Source: 40-80 sp040394775 (GTDB lineage Bacteria > Bacteroidota > Bacteroidia > Flavobacteriales_D > Crocinitomicaceae). From it: a stretch of DNA of 7,495 nucleotides. Shown here in pieces: positions 1 to 6,760 of this stretch (positions are counted from its first letter, which is position 1; the number at the start of each line of letters is the position of its first letter). A program made the position numbers and the translations under genes. Below the pieces are notes generated by a model. It was not told the DNA's origin. It saw only the letters and a list, made by a program, of their open reading frames with translations, and did not search any database. The DNA lies in NCBI GenBank assembly GCA_040394775.1, contig JBEBRN010000109.1:1-7495 (forward strand), read 5' to 3'.

Positions 1-1452
1 ATCGATGAATTCTTCTAATTGCTCCAATCCTAATCGTTTTCCGACAATTTTCTTGTCTTTATCCAATACATAAATAGTTGGAGTCGAATAAACATCGTAG
101 GTATCTGAGAAGTTCAATGACTCAATGGTCGTATATCTAGGAATGTATTTACGGGCATCTTTCACAGCATCTTTATAAATACTATCTGTCAATGCAACGT
201 TAATGAAGGTTAGTTTATTATCTGACGAAAACTTTTTCCATTGCTTGAATTCATCTCCAATTGCTTTACTTACTGCAAAAACCTCTACATTACGTGCTTT
301 TAATTTTTCAGTATAGAGTTTTTCCAATAACGGCGTTGCTTTTTTACAATGTCCACAAGTTGCTTCCCAGAAATATAAAATCGTGTATTCTGCCTTCACA
401 TCATAGAGGCTCATCCAATTTTTCTCAGTGGTATCTGGTAAAATAATATTAATAGCTTGTGCTCCTACTGTCAGGTTTTTACCGACTTTTACTTTATCAC
501 AAATATCTTTCAATTTTTCTTCTTTCACCCAATCAACGTACGGTTTTCCATCGGGAGCTACATTACAATAGTAACGTTCTCCTAGAAGGATAAAAGCTTT
601 GTCCATTCCCATCACTTTCGACTGTTCTACCGTAATCATAATCTGCGTCAAAGTGTACTTAAATATCTCTGAGCGATAATCCATTTGGTCTAACAACTTA
701 AAAGCAAATTTTGCAATAGTATCTGGATTTTGAATTAGGAATTTCTCTCCAAAATAGACCTCTAGTTTCTGATGAAACATGGCCATATTGATTAAACGAT
801 CGTCTTTTAAATCCACATTGTCAAAAAAGTGATCACGGTAATAAAAATATCGAAAGTTGGAATCAATGATTTCTCCTTTTTCATTCTTTGGCGCTTCAGG
901 AACTTCTACATCTGTAATCATCGAAACAATCTTTCCGACAAGCTTATCTTTATGATCCTTTGCAAATTTATGCTGATAGTTTTTTACATCATTCGAAATA
1001 GCATCCAACTGTGCCATTATATCTTTATACTCTTTTGAATCTTTATCGAGTGTTTTCGATTTATCTAACAAGCTATTGCTTTTCTCTCGATTCACATTCA
1101 ATGTATTAATATACTCGAGAAACAGGCTATTTTCAACTGATTTCTTGATTTTCATATTCCCAACGTAATTCGGTCCTTTCGTTTCAAAATCCACTTCCGA
1201 TTTATTGTAAATGAATTCAAAGAATTTTTGGCCAGGCAATAAAAGTCCCATCATTCCGGCCTTTTGCTTTGACCCATCAAATGTAACAACACCATTCACC
1301 ATTTCCGCTGTGTCTGCATAAAGTGTTTTATTCCCATAATACTTTACCAAAAAAACGGTGGTGTCTTTTTCACCATCTACTTTAATTCGAATTTTTTGAC
1401 TGAAAGCAAAAATAGGAAGGATTACAGCAAATAATATAAGTACTTTTTTCAT
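1..1452 (-). CDS. Secreted thioredoxin-fold protein with DUF4369- and DUF5106-like regions (3' end outside window)
   Basis: Partial gene: 484 codons are open from ATG at 1452 to the left edge with no stop, and probably only a short tail is missing. Residues 1-18 form a signal peptide (MKKVLILFAVILPIFAFS, then Q19), so the protein is exported. Residues about 20-115 resemble the DUF4369 beta domain that precedes many Bacteroidota thioredoxins. The middle, about 170-320, is mostly helical with a 'YVDWVKEEKL' stretch typical of DUF5106 proteins. From about 345 a TlpA/AhpC-like thioredoxin fold follows, with 'YFWEATCGHCKK' carrying the CGHC redox pair (C366, C369) and a cis-proline at P458 in 'YSTPTIY'. 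The family is expected to act as a periplasmic thiol-disulfide oxidoreductase; substrate unknown. Two further cysteines (C296, C318) lie just before the redox domain. It lies 68 bases downstream of the permease gene and may have its own promoter. Fold confidence is high; the specific role is unknown. Confidence 0.85.
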   Translation of the reverse strand, partial: MKKVLILFAVILPIFAFSQKIRIKVDGEKDTTVFLVKYYGNKTLYADTAEMVNGVVTFDGSKQKAGMMGLLLPGQKFFEFIYNKSEVDFETKGPNYVGNMKIKKSVENSLFLEYINTLNVNREKSNSLLDKSKTLDKDSKEYKDIMAQLDAISNDVKNYQHKFAKDHKDKLVGKIVSMITDVEVPEAPKNEKGEIIDSNFRYFYYRDHFFDNVDLKDDRLINMAMFHQKLEVYFGEKFLIQNPDTIAKFAFKLLDQMDYRSEIFKYTLTQIMITVEQSKVMGMDKAFILLGERYYCNVAPDGKPYVDWVKEEKLKDICDKVKVGKNLTVGAQAINIILPDTTEKNWMSLYDVKAEYTILYFWEATCGHCKKATPLLEKLYTEKLKARNVEVFAVSKAIGDEFKQWKKFSSDNKLTFINVALTDSIYKDAVKDARKYIPRYTTIESLNFSDTYDVYSTPTIYVLDKDKKIVGKRLGLEQLEEFID

Positions 1453-1467
1453 TTTGTAGTTTTTATA

Positions 1468-1481
1468 TTTAAACGTTTAAA
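1468..1481. promoter_or_regulatory. Perfect 14-base palindrome, possible operator
   Basis: TTTAAACGTTTAAA reads identically on both strands and lies 16 bases upstream of the start of the secreted thioredoxin gene, overlapping the candidate -7 element and start point. A second perfect palindrome, AAAATTAATTTT (1479-1490), overlaps its right end. The position suits a dimeric repressor site, but in DNA this AT-rich a 14-base palindrome is expected roughly once in a window of this size by chance, so the operator call is tentative. Confidence 0.25.
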
Positions 1482-1510
1482 ATTAATTTTTAGACCGATG
1501 GCTATGACAA
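1478..1510 (-). promoter_or_regulatory. Candidate Bacteroidota-type promoter of the secreted thioredoxin gene
   Basis: On the minus strand a TTG (1510-1508) is followed after 22 bases by TAATTTTA (1485-1478). This resembles the Bacteroidota -33 TTG and -7 TAnnTTTG elements, with one mismatch in the final G. The predicted transcript would begin near 1470, giving a leader of about 18 bases before ATG 1452. The motif is short and the background AT-rich. The gene may also be read through from the upstream operon. Confidence 0.3.
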
Positions 1511-1520
1511 TATTAACTTT

Positions 1521-2696
1521 TTAATAATGCTTTATAACGGAAGATATTTTCTTCCAAATAAAATATAATAATGTAAAATTAATAAAACCTAGCACTATAA
1601 ATGGGTAAAATGAGAGTGAATGTTGAAAATCAAAACCATATTTTGCAAAATACGAATTAAGAAAAAACAATATTACAATGAAGGCACTCACTGTCAAAAC
1701 ATTGATAATCAATATAATTTTAGCGAAATAATAGAAAATAACATTCGAAATGGCTTTCACTCTGTGTCCCAAGCGTAACATAGTTTGTATCTCATATTTT
1801 TTGGACTCAATCATTAACTGACTATATTGAGAAAAAATAACTGCCGACAATACAATGATAATTACTGCCAATACCGCTATAAAATTAAACAATATTAAGG
1901 TCATGCTTTTTACTTGACTCATAATCAAGTCAGTAGATTTAGTCTCTAAGTAATTATCTACTAGAAATTTTTTAAATTGCCCAAAACCATCTTCGTAGTG
2001 AGAAAGTATCAATTGTGTGATTTTCTCCTTGTCGGTTCCATATTTACGACTACCATATTCCATAAATTCATCAGGAACCAATACAGCTGAAAAAACACTT
2101 GTAAATCCAACCACGCGACATTCAATAGCCTCACGTTGATCTCCTTTTTTAAGATTAAATCTAAAATGAATCTTCTTCGCCAATTCCTCCGAAAGTTGAG
2201 GCATATTCTTTGAACTCATAAATGAATTCATCATAATCAAAAACTCCTTAGGAACAATAATTGGCACATAGCTTTTTGTGGAATCCCAACTCCAATCTAT
2301 ATTTTTCACATCCAAAAAGTCCGGTAAAATGCTCTGTATAAAGATATCGGTGCGCATGTAGGGCATATTCTCATCCGACAATTGGAAATCCATGTCGAAA
2401 TTATTGGTGGTCAAAGGTTGAAAGTTGTCGATAAAAGGTTGACTTTTGATAAACGCTTGATCTTTCTCATTAAATTCTGTTTTCTGAATCTTAAAAGCTC
2501 CACCACTAGAAATCTTTCGTTGAACAACAAATACATTGTCGGTTAAAAGTTCATTTTGAGAACGATATTTTTGAATTTGGAAAACATAATTAATTCCAAC
2601 CAATAACAACAGAAAGCCTATGAATGTGGCAAATCCAGCAACAACAAGTTGTGTCTTGCTCGTTGTCGAAAAGAAAAGTTTATGATAGATTTTCAT
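1521..2696 (-). CDS. FtsX/MacB-type ABC transporter permease
   Basis: A 391-residue inner membrane protein with the four-helix topology of type VII (FtsX/MacB/LolC) permeases. TM1 is at about 16-38, a large extracytoplasmic domain at about 40-262, then TM2 264-290, TM3 318-349 and TM4 361-381. The cytoplasmic stretch between TM2 and TM3, 'SKKYEIQTMLRLGHR' (298-312), matches the coupling segment of this family (compare the 'RREIGILRALGA' type). In the outer domain, 'VVGFTSVFSAVLVPDEFMEYGSRKYG' (195-220, part) is the style seen in Bacteroidota FtsX-like permeases. The outer domain of about 220 residues is closer in size to MacB than to cell-division FtsX. The ATG overlaps the stop of the ATPase gene by four bases (ATGA), so the two products are surely partners. 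Such complexes do mechanical work across the periplasm (lipoprotein or peptide extrusion, or hydrolase activation); the substrate here is unknown. Confidence 0.88.
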   Translation of the reverse strand: MKIYHKLFFSTTSKTQLVVAGFATFIGFLLLLVGINYVFQIQKYRSQNELLTDNVFVVQRKISSGGAFKIQKTEFNEKDQAFIKSQPFIDNFQPLTTNNFDMDFQLSDENMPYMRTDIFIQSILPDFLDVKNIDWSWDSTKSYVPIIVPKEFLIMMNSFMSSKNMPQLSEELAKKIHFRFNLKKGDQREAIECRVVGFTSVFSAVLVPDEFMEYGSRKYGTDKEKITQLILSHYEDGFGQFKKFLVDNYLETKSTDLIMSQVKSMTLILFNFIAVLAVIIIVLSAVIFSQYSQLMIESKKYEIQTMLRLGHRVKAISNVIFYYFAKIILIINVLTVSAFIVILFFLNSYFAKYGFDFQHSLSFYPFIVLGFINFTLLYFIWKKISSVIKHY

Positions 2697-3334
2697 AATA
2701 TCAATAATTGGTCAAATGAATCAATCGTTGTATTGTTCAAGGTGGTCAGTACCACCGTTGCGTTATTTTTTCTAGCTTCTTCATCTATTAGCGCATAACA
2801 AAGCTGTGAATTTTCACTATCTAAATGAGCAAAAGGTTCATCTAACAAAATGACTTCGAACGGTTGAAGCAATGCTCTGACAATGGCAATTCGCTGTTGT
2901 TGTCCATATGAAAGTAATCCACAAGCGATGCTCCATTTGTCTGGAAGACCGACACGTTCTACCATTTGTTTTTGTTCTTCGCTTGTCTTGTGATGCGTTA
3001 ATTCATTTTTCAAGGATAAATTTTCTTCCACTGTTAAATGAGGAATGAGCTGTAAATCCTGAAAAACAACTGATAACTTAGTAGAACGTATATCACTCCA
3101 TTCATCCATTGAAATAGTCTTAGTAGATTGTCCGTCCAATAAAATTTCACCATCGAAGTCAAAACGAATGCCATAAATACTATTGACAAAGGTCGATTTT
3201 CCCTTCCCTGAAACTGCCTGAACAACTACTCGTTGATCGGAAAGAATATCTACTATCGTATTCCAACACGTCGAAACATGATTTTGTATATCTCGCAACG
3301 GTACAGGCACCACATTGTTTAACTGAATTCTCAT
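2693..3334 (-). CDS. Divergent ABC transporter ATP-binding protein (LolD/FtsE/MacB-like)
   Basis: A single 213-residue nucleotide-binding domain, cytoplasmic, powering the permease encoded next. Visible motifs in order: Walker A 'AVSGKGKST' (40-48, first glycine replaced by alanine), Q-loop 'VVFQD' with Q92, signature 'LSYGQQQR' (141-148, tyrosine in place of the first glycine of LSGGQ), Walker B 'VILLDE' (161-166) with catalytic E166, and D-loop 'AHLD' (169-172). The H-loop position in 'VVLTTLNN' (194-201) is leucine 199 where families of this type have VTHD/E, so the switch histidine is absent. The N-terminus is also poor in the usual A-loop aromatic. Catalytic glutamate and Walker lysine (K46) are kept, so ATP binding and probably some hydrolysis remain likely. 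The start overlaps the miaA stop by four bases and the end overlaps the permease start by four bases, implying translational coupling. Family placement is firm; subfamily is not. Confidence 0.9.
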   Translation of the reverse strand: MRIQLNNVVPVPLRDIQNHVSTCWNTIVDILSDQRVVVQAVSGKGKSTFVNSIYGIRFDFDGEILLDGQSTKTISMDEWSDIRSTKLSVVFQDLQLIPHLTVEENLSLKNELTHHKTSEEQKQMVERVGLPDKWSIACGLLSYGQQQRIAIVRALLQPFEVILLDEPFAHLDSENSQLCYALIDEEARKNNATVVLTTLNNTTIDSFDQLLIL

Positions 3335-4236
3335 TTTAACACCTTTAAAATTTCGTCAACTTGTGTTTTAACCTCTTGTCCTTCTAACCAATTTATATCT
3401 TTCGTTCGTCGTAGCCAAGTCAATTGACGTTTAGCATATCTCCTACTATTTCTCTTGACTAACTCAATCGCTTCCTCAAAAGAAATTGCACCATCCAAAT
3501 GCTCGAAAAACTCTTGATATCCTACCGTCTGAAGTGTCTTTAAATGCTTCAAGGCATATAACTGCTGAATCTCTTCCCACAGTCCTTGTTGTAGCATTAT
3601 ATCTACTCGTTTGTTAATCCGTTCATATAATACTTCTCGCGGTAAATTTATCGCAAATCGATAAGTATCAAACAAACGTTTCTTTGGCGTACGATTTTTA
3701 AAAGAACTTATTGATTTTCCAGTTATTAAAACTACTTCGAGTGCTCTAATAACACGATGTGGATTATTTAAATCTATCGTGTTATTCGCACTCTCGTCCA
3801 GTGATATCAATTCCTGTACCAAATTGCTAATCCCTTCATTTTCAAATCGCTTATTTAGTTCTTCTCGAATAGTTTCGTTTGTCGGAATAGGATCTAAACC
3901 GTCCACTAAGGCATCCACAAACATACCCGAACCACCAACAAGTATAACTGTGTCAATCTTTTGAAATAGTTCCTCTAAAAGAAGTAATGCTTGTTGTTCA
4001 TATTCTCCAGCGGTTAGCAGGTGATGAATAGAATTTGAATTAATGAAATGATGTGGTGCCTCTTGCAATTCAATAAGCGTTGGTTTTGCGGTTCCAATTT
4101 CCATTTCTCTATAAAACTGTCGTGAGTCTGCGGAAAGAATTTCTGTATTAAAATGTTTTGCTAGCGCAATAGACAATGCAGTTTTGCCACAAGCTGTTGG
4201 GCCCTGAATGACAATTAGTTGTTTTTTTGAGGGCAT
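3331..4236 (-). CDS. miaA: tRNA dimethylallyltransferase MiaA
   Basis: Transfers a dimethylallyl group from DMAPP to N6 of A37 in tRNAs that read codons starting with U, giving i6A37, which MiaB can further methylthiolate. At 301 residues it has the normal family length. The P-loop is 'GPTACGKT' (12-19). 'SADSRQFY' (35-42) supplies the conserved Asp-Ser-Arg-Gln tRNA/DMAPP-binding residues and 'IGTAKP' (47-52) follows. 'GGSGMF' (101-106) stands for the usual GGTGLY, then come 'NPHRVIRALE' (158-167), 'QTVGYQEF' (236-243) and the C-terminal 'RNSRRYAKRQLTWLRR' (262-277) typical of the family. Its ATG directly abuts the TAA of the MltF-like gene (TAAATG), and its TGA overlaps the ATPase start (ATGA), placing it in the middle of an otherwise envelope-related operon. 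No missing key residues were seen. Confidence 0.97.
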   Translation of the reverse strand: MPSKKQLIVIQGPTACGKTALSIALAKHFNTEILSADSRQFYREMEIGTAKPTLIELQEAPHHFINSNSIHHLLTAGEYEQQALLLLEELFQKIDTVILVGGSGMFVDALVDGLDPIPTNETIREELNKRFENEGISNLVQELISLDESANNTIDLNNPHRVIRALEVVLITGKSISSFKNRTPKKRLFDTYRFAINLPREVLYERINKRVDIMLQQGLWEEIQQLYALKHLKTLQTVGYQEFFEHLDGAISFEEAIELVKRNSRRYAKRQLTWLRRTKDINWLEGQEVKTQVDEILKVLK

Positions 4237-5664
4237 TTATTTATTCGTGCTTTTATATTTAATGTATCGGTTGTAAACATCCCTTACGTAATATACCGTT
4301 AGAACACCTCTAGAGGAACCATATTTAACGTCTGGATCATTGTAATATTCTGGAGAAGAAAGATTTCGATACATTATTTCTACGTTATTATTCCATTTAT
4401 TGGGATTCAAATGATGTTTAGCAGCCAAGGTTCTAGCATCATATAAATGAGATGCTCCCGAATTGTAACCCGCTAAGGTAAACTTAATTCGATCTTCTTC
4501 TGTACTGGCACTGCTCCAAAGGTTGTAATTTTTTAAAATGAGTTTAATTCCACCTTCTACCTGCTCTTCAATGGTAGAGCTAGGATAAACACCGAATTTC
4601 ACACCAGTAGAAGGCATAAATTGAAACAATCCATAAGCCCCTCCTAAACCGATAATAGTGGGGTTAAATCGAGATTCTTGATAAATAATAGAAGCTACTA
4701 GTTCCCAATCAAACGGTTTATTTTTGGATTGAGCAATAATTAATTTTCTGACTGCCGCATAATTGGAAGAAGGCGAAGATTTTAATGCTAATTGTGCTGT
4801 TGATGGCAGTTCAAAATATTTATAATGTAGAAAGCTATACAATTCAGTTTCCCTAAACTTTTCAATCCAGTTATCCAACTCAGCCTTTAATTTGACGGAT
4901 GATTTGCGAAGTCCAAATGCAATTTTCTGCTTAAAGCTTAGTTCAAGAGAAATATCTATATTGTTCCAATAATATTGATTAATAAGTGCAATATTCTTAT
5001 CGGTAACAGTATATTGAATATTGCCATCTGCCACCTGTTCAATTAGATAATCTGTACTAATATCACCATTCTCACCATAAATATAAATGGTATCTCCCAA
5101 CTCATTTTGTATACTTTTTAGTTTATCATAATAAACTGAATTCTCCCAAACGTTTACTTTTTTACGTGCTAATTGTGTCGCATCAGAAATATAATCTGAA
5201 GGGTTTTCTTCATCGAACTTACGTTGGACTAATACTTGTTCAACATTTAGAATGGGGGAGGAAAAAGAAATCTCTCTTTTTCGGTCATTGGTAACGGAAA
5301 GATTGCTTGCAACAACATCTACCTCACCATCTTCTAACATTTTAAACATATCATTTCTATTGGAAGCGATATGAATATCCAACTCCAACTGATGGTCTTT
5401 ACAAAACTCTTTTAATATATCATATTCAAATCCCATACTACTTCCATGGTATTCAAAGTAAGAAGATGAATTATTTTCAAACAACACAGATAACTTACCT
5501 TTATGTAAGACATACGGTAAATCTTTGTTTTTCAATTCTTTGACTATTTTAATTTCTGTTGCAACGTTCGTATTACAAGAAAAACATAGCAGAATTATAA
5601 AAGAAAAGAGAGCAGTTTTAATCAATGGTTTGAAATTGAATCTTATGCTAAAATACGAAAACAT
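4237..5664 (-). CDS. mltF: MltF-like membrane-bound lytic transglycosylase (lipoprotein)
   Basis: A 475-residue envelope enzyme expected to cleave the MurNAc-GlcNAc bond of peptidoglycan, forming 1,6-anhydromuropeptides. Residues 12-29 are a hydrophobic export signal ending in 'LLCFSC', so C30 is the likely lipidated cysteine; cysteine at -3 is less common than leucine. Residues about 55-285 form a type 3 solute-binding domain (for example 'MGFEYDILKEF' 77-87 and 'SNLSVTNDRKREISFSSP' 120-137), the regulatory part of MltF. Residues about 315-470 are the SLT domain: catalytic E330 in 'YQESRFNP', 'GAYGLFQFMPST' (342-353) and 'AGYNSG' (398-403). Domain order and length match MltF (E. coli about 518 residues). 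No K-(D/E)2 surface-export signal follows C30, so a periplasm-facing location is likelier. It is the first gene of the run with miaA and the ABC genes; a candidate promoter lies just upstream. Confidence 0.92.
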   Translation of the reverse strand: MFSYFSIRFNFKPLIKTALFSFIILLCFSCNTNVATEIKIVKELKNKDLPYVLHKGKLSVLFENNSSSYFEYHGSSMGFEYDILKEFCKDHQLELDIHIASNRNDMFKMLEDGEVDVVASNLSVTNDRKREISFSSPILNVEQVLVQRKFDEENPSDYISDATQLARKKVNVWENSVYYDKLKSIQNELGDTIYIYGENGDISTDYLIEQVADGNIQYTVTDKNIALINQYYWNNIDISLELSFKQKIAFGLRKSSVKLKAELDNWIEKFRETELYSFLHYKYFELPSTAQLALKSSPSSNYAAVRKLIIAQSKNKPFDWELVASIIYQESRFNPTIIGLGGAYGLFQFMPSTGVKFGVYPSSTIEEQVEGGIKLILKNYNLWSSASTEEDRIKFTLAGYNSGASHLYDARTLAAKHHLNPNKWNNNVEIMYRNLSSPEYYNDPDVKYGSSRGVLTVYYVRDVYNRYIKYKSTNK

Positions 5665-5833
5665 TTTATTACTTCAATTGATTAACCGCATTTATTTTCA
5701 AAGTCTTCCATTTTCTTAAATCAACGTTTTGTTCTTCACCTAGCTATGTCTGATATTAAAAAAAAACACCTTAAACATTGCTTTCTCTGAGAAATAATCG
5801 TAAAATAGTACTTTAAAATTAAATCTTACGATC
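5665..5833. promoter_or_regulatory. Divergent intergenic region between mltF-like and osmC-like genes
   Basis: These 169 bases must hold the start signals of both the minus-strand operon and the plus-strand OsmC/DoxX genes. They are very AT-rich, with an A9 run at 5758-5766. On the minus side a plausible promoter can be read (listed separately). On the plus side nothing convincing was found: TACTTTAA (5809-5816) resembles a -7 element, but the nearest TTG (5778-5780) is too far away. No clear operator or riboswitch fold was seen. Confidence 0.5.
5699..5725 (-). promoter_or_regulatory. Candidate Bacteroidota-type promoter of the mltF-miaA-ABC operon
   Basis: Read on the minus strand, GTTG (5725-5722) is followed after 16 bases by GACTTTG (5705-5699). 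This resembles the TTTG / TAnnTTTG arrangement of Bacteroidota housekeeping promoters, with one mismatch in each element. Transcription would start near 5692, leaving a leader of about 28 bases before the ATG at 5664. The call rests on motif and position only. Confidence 0.33.
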
Positions 5834-6232
5834 ATGATATCTATTCAATCAAAAACGCAATCAGAAAATTATGAAACTGAAATAACCTCACAATCAGGCC
5901 ATACACTAATCTCAGATGAGCCAACTGATTTAGGTGGAAAAAACAAAGGCATGTCTCCTGATGAACTTATTATTGCGGCTTTGGCTGCCTGTACTTCTGC
6001 TACACTAAAAATGTATGCAGGCCGTAAAGAGTGGGAGTTAAAAGAAATACGAACCAATATTCAGTTTATCAAAGCAGAGAAGCCGGGAGAACTACCTACT
6101 ATTCATCGCGAAATTGAATTAGATGGAAACTTGACAGCGGAACAACGAGAACGATTATTTCAAATCGCTAATAAATGCCCTATTCATAAATTAATAACGA
6201 ATGCTATTGAGGTTTCTTCCGAACTAAAGTGA
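5834..6232 (+). CDS. OsmC-family protein (putative thiol peroxidase)
   Basis: A 132-residue cytosolic protein of the OsmC/Ohr superfamily, whose members reduce organic hydroperoxides through a reactive cysteine pair. Both cysteines are visible: C53 at the start of the central helix in 'LAACTSATLKMYA' (50-62) and C115 in 'ANKCPIHKL' (112-120). The preceding 'GMSPDELIIAAL' (39-50) and the N-terminal 'GHTLISDEP' strand also fit the family. The 'CPIHK' form resembles the YhfA-like/general OsmC branch rather than Ohr, so the natural substrate is uncertain. Length is normal. The ATG lies 169 bases from the divergently transcribed mltF-like gene, and a DoxX gene follows 54 bases downstream on the same strand, probably on the same transcript. 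The alternative is a non-peroxidase OsmC-like protein. Confidence 0.9.
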   Translation: MISIQSKTQSENYETEITSQSGHTLISDEPTDLGGKNKGMSPDELIIAALAACTSATLKMYAGRKEWELKEIRTNIQFIKAEKPGELPTIHREIELDGNLTAEQRERLFQIANKCPIHKLITNAIEVSSELK

Positions 6233-6286
6233 AACTATTTTCAATATAACGAGTATACGAGTCAAAATCTTTAATTTAATATAAGT

Positions 6287-6703
6287 ATGAAGTTTAAGAA
6301 AGTCTTACTATCTACTAAATCCTCAAAGGACGCAGCGGATTGGACATCATTACTATTGCGATTTGTATTTGGTACCATTATGATTCCTCATGGCTGGGCT
6401 AAAATTGTCAATTTTGATAAAATCAGTCCTGAATTTGTATCTTTTTTAGGCATGAGTCCAAGTATCTCTCTTTCACTCGCAATTTTTGCAGAGTTTGGTT
6501 GTTCTATTCTTTTAATTATTGGTCTCTTCACTCGATTAGCTACGATTCCACTCATCATTACGGCATATGTCATCATGAGTACGGTGAATAACTTTGACGT
6601 AATAGGAAATAATGATATAAACCTAGCAATAATGGGAGCATTCATCGCTATCCTTATTTTAGGTCCAGGGAAACATAGTTTTGACAATATGCTTTCTAAA
6701 TAA
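6287..6703 (+). CDS. DoxX-family membrane protein
   Basis: A 138-residue integral membrane protein. Four hydrophobic segments are visible at about 19-38, 57-81, 84-100 and 110-127, the usual DoxX/DoxD-like arrangement and length. Family hallmarks include 'LLLRFVFGTIMIPHGWAKI' (22-40), with the conserved arginine and His-Gly after helix 1, 'FAEFGCSILLIIGLFTRLA' (67-85), in which the Glu-Phe-Gly and the 'GLFTRLA' turn are typical, and a final 'GPGKHSFD' (126-133). Biochemical roles vary: DoxD is a subunit of archaeal thiosulfate:quinone oxidoreductase, and a mycobacterial DoxX joins a membrane oxidoreductase complex for oxidant resistance. Its place 54 bases after an OsmC gene suggests a shared oxidative or thiol-stress context, but this is inference from position. 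Confidence 0.9.
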   Translation: MKFKKVLLSTKSSKDAADWTSLLLRFVFGTIMIPHGWAKIVNFDKISPEFVSFLGMSPSISLSLAIFAEFGCSILLIIGLFTRLATIPLIITAYVIMSTVNNFDVIGNNDINLAIMGAFIAILILGPGKHSFDNMLSK

Positions 6704-6720
6704 AAAACTCACAAAATTAT

Positions 6721-6760
6721 AAGAAGGCTAAAATAGAGTAAATCTGTTTTAGTCTTTTTT
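6721..6760. terminator. Bidirectional hairpin terminator between convergent doxX-like and trmN genes
   Basis: The left arm AAGGCTAAAA (6724-6733) pairs with TTTTAGTCTT (6747-6756) with one G-U pair, leaving a 13-base loop. The stem can be extended by three weaker pairs outward. On the plus strand it runs into T6 (6755-6760) followed by more T, as in an intrinsic terminator for doxX. On the minus strand the far side is T-rich (TTCTTATAATTTT), so it can also end the trmN transcript. The right arm includes the last bases of trmN, including its TAA. The stem is AT-rich, so it is not strong. Confidence 0.55.

Noticed and set aside
261..446. Plus-strand 61-codon open frame (and a similar one at 829-1038)
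   Set aside because: Both lie antisense inside the secreted thioredoxin gene, whose protein shows clear signal peptide and CGHC motifs; their translations look like low-complexity shadows.
3034..3225. Minus-strand 63-codon frame
   Set aside because: Lies fully inside the ABC ATPase gene in another frame; the ATPase motifs are in the longer frame.
5525..5719. Plus-strand 64-codon frame across the mltF-like 5' end and its promoter region
   Set aside because: Antisense to the lipoprotein signal of the MltF-like gene, no recognisable motif, and covers the likely promoter.
6249..6262. ACGAGT direct repeat (two copies, 8 bases apart) before doxX
   Set aside because: Only two copies of six bases; easily chance and no adjacent promoter elements to support an operator.
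6388..6687. Minus-strand 99-codon frame within the doxX-like gene
   Set aside because: The plus-strand frame has the DoxX helices and conserved residues; the antisense frame is a by-product of it.
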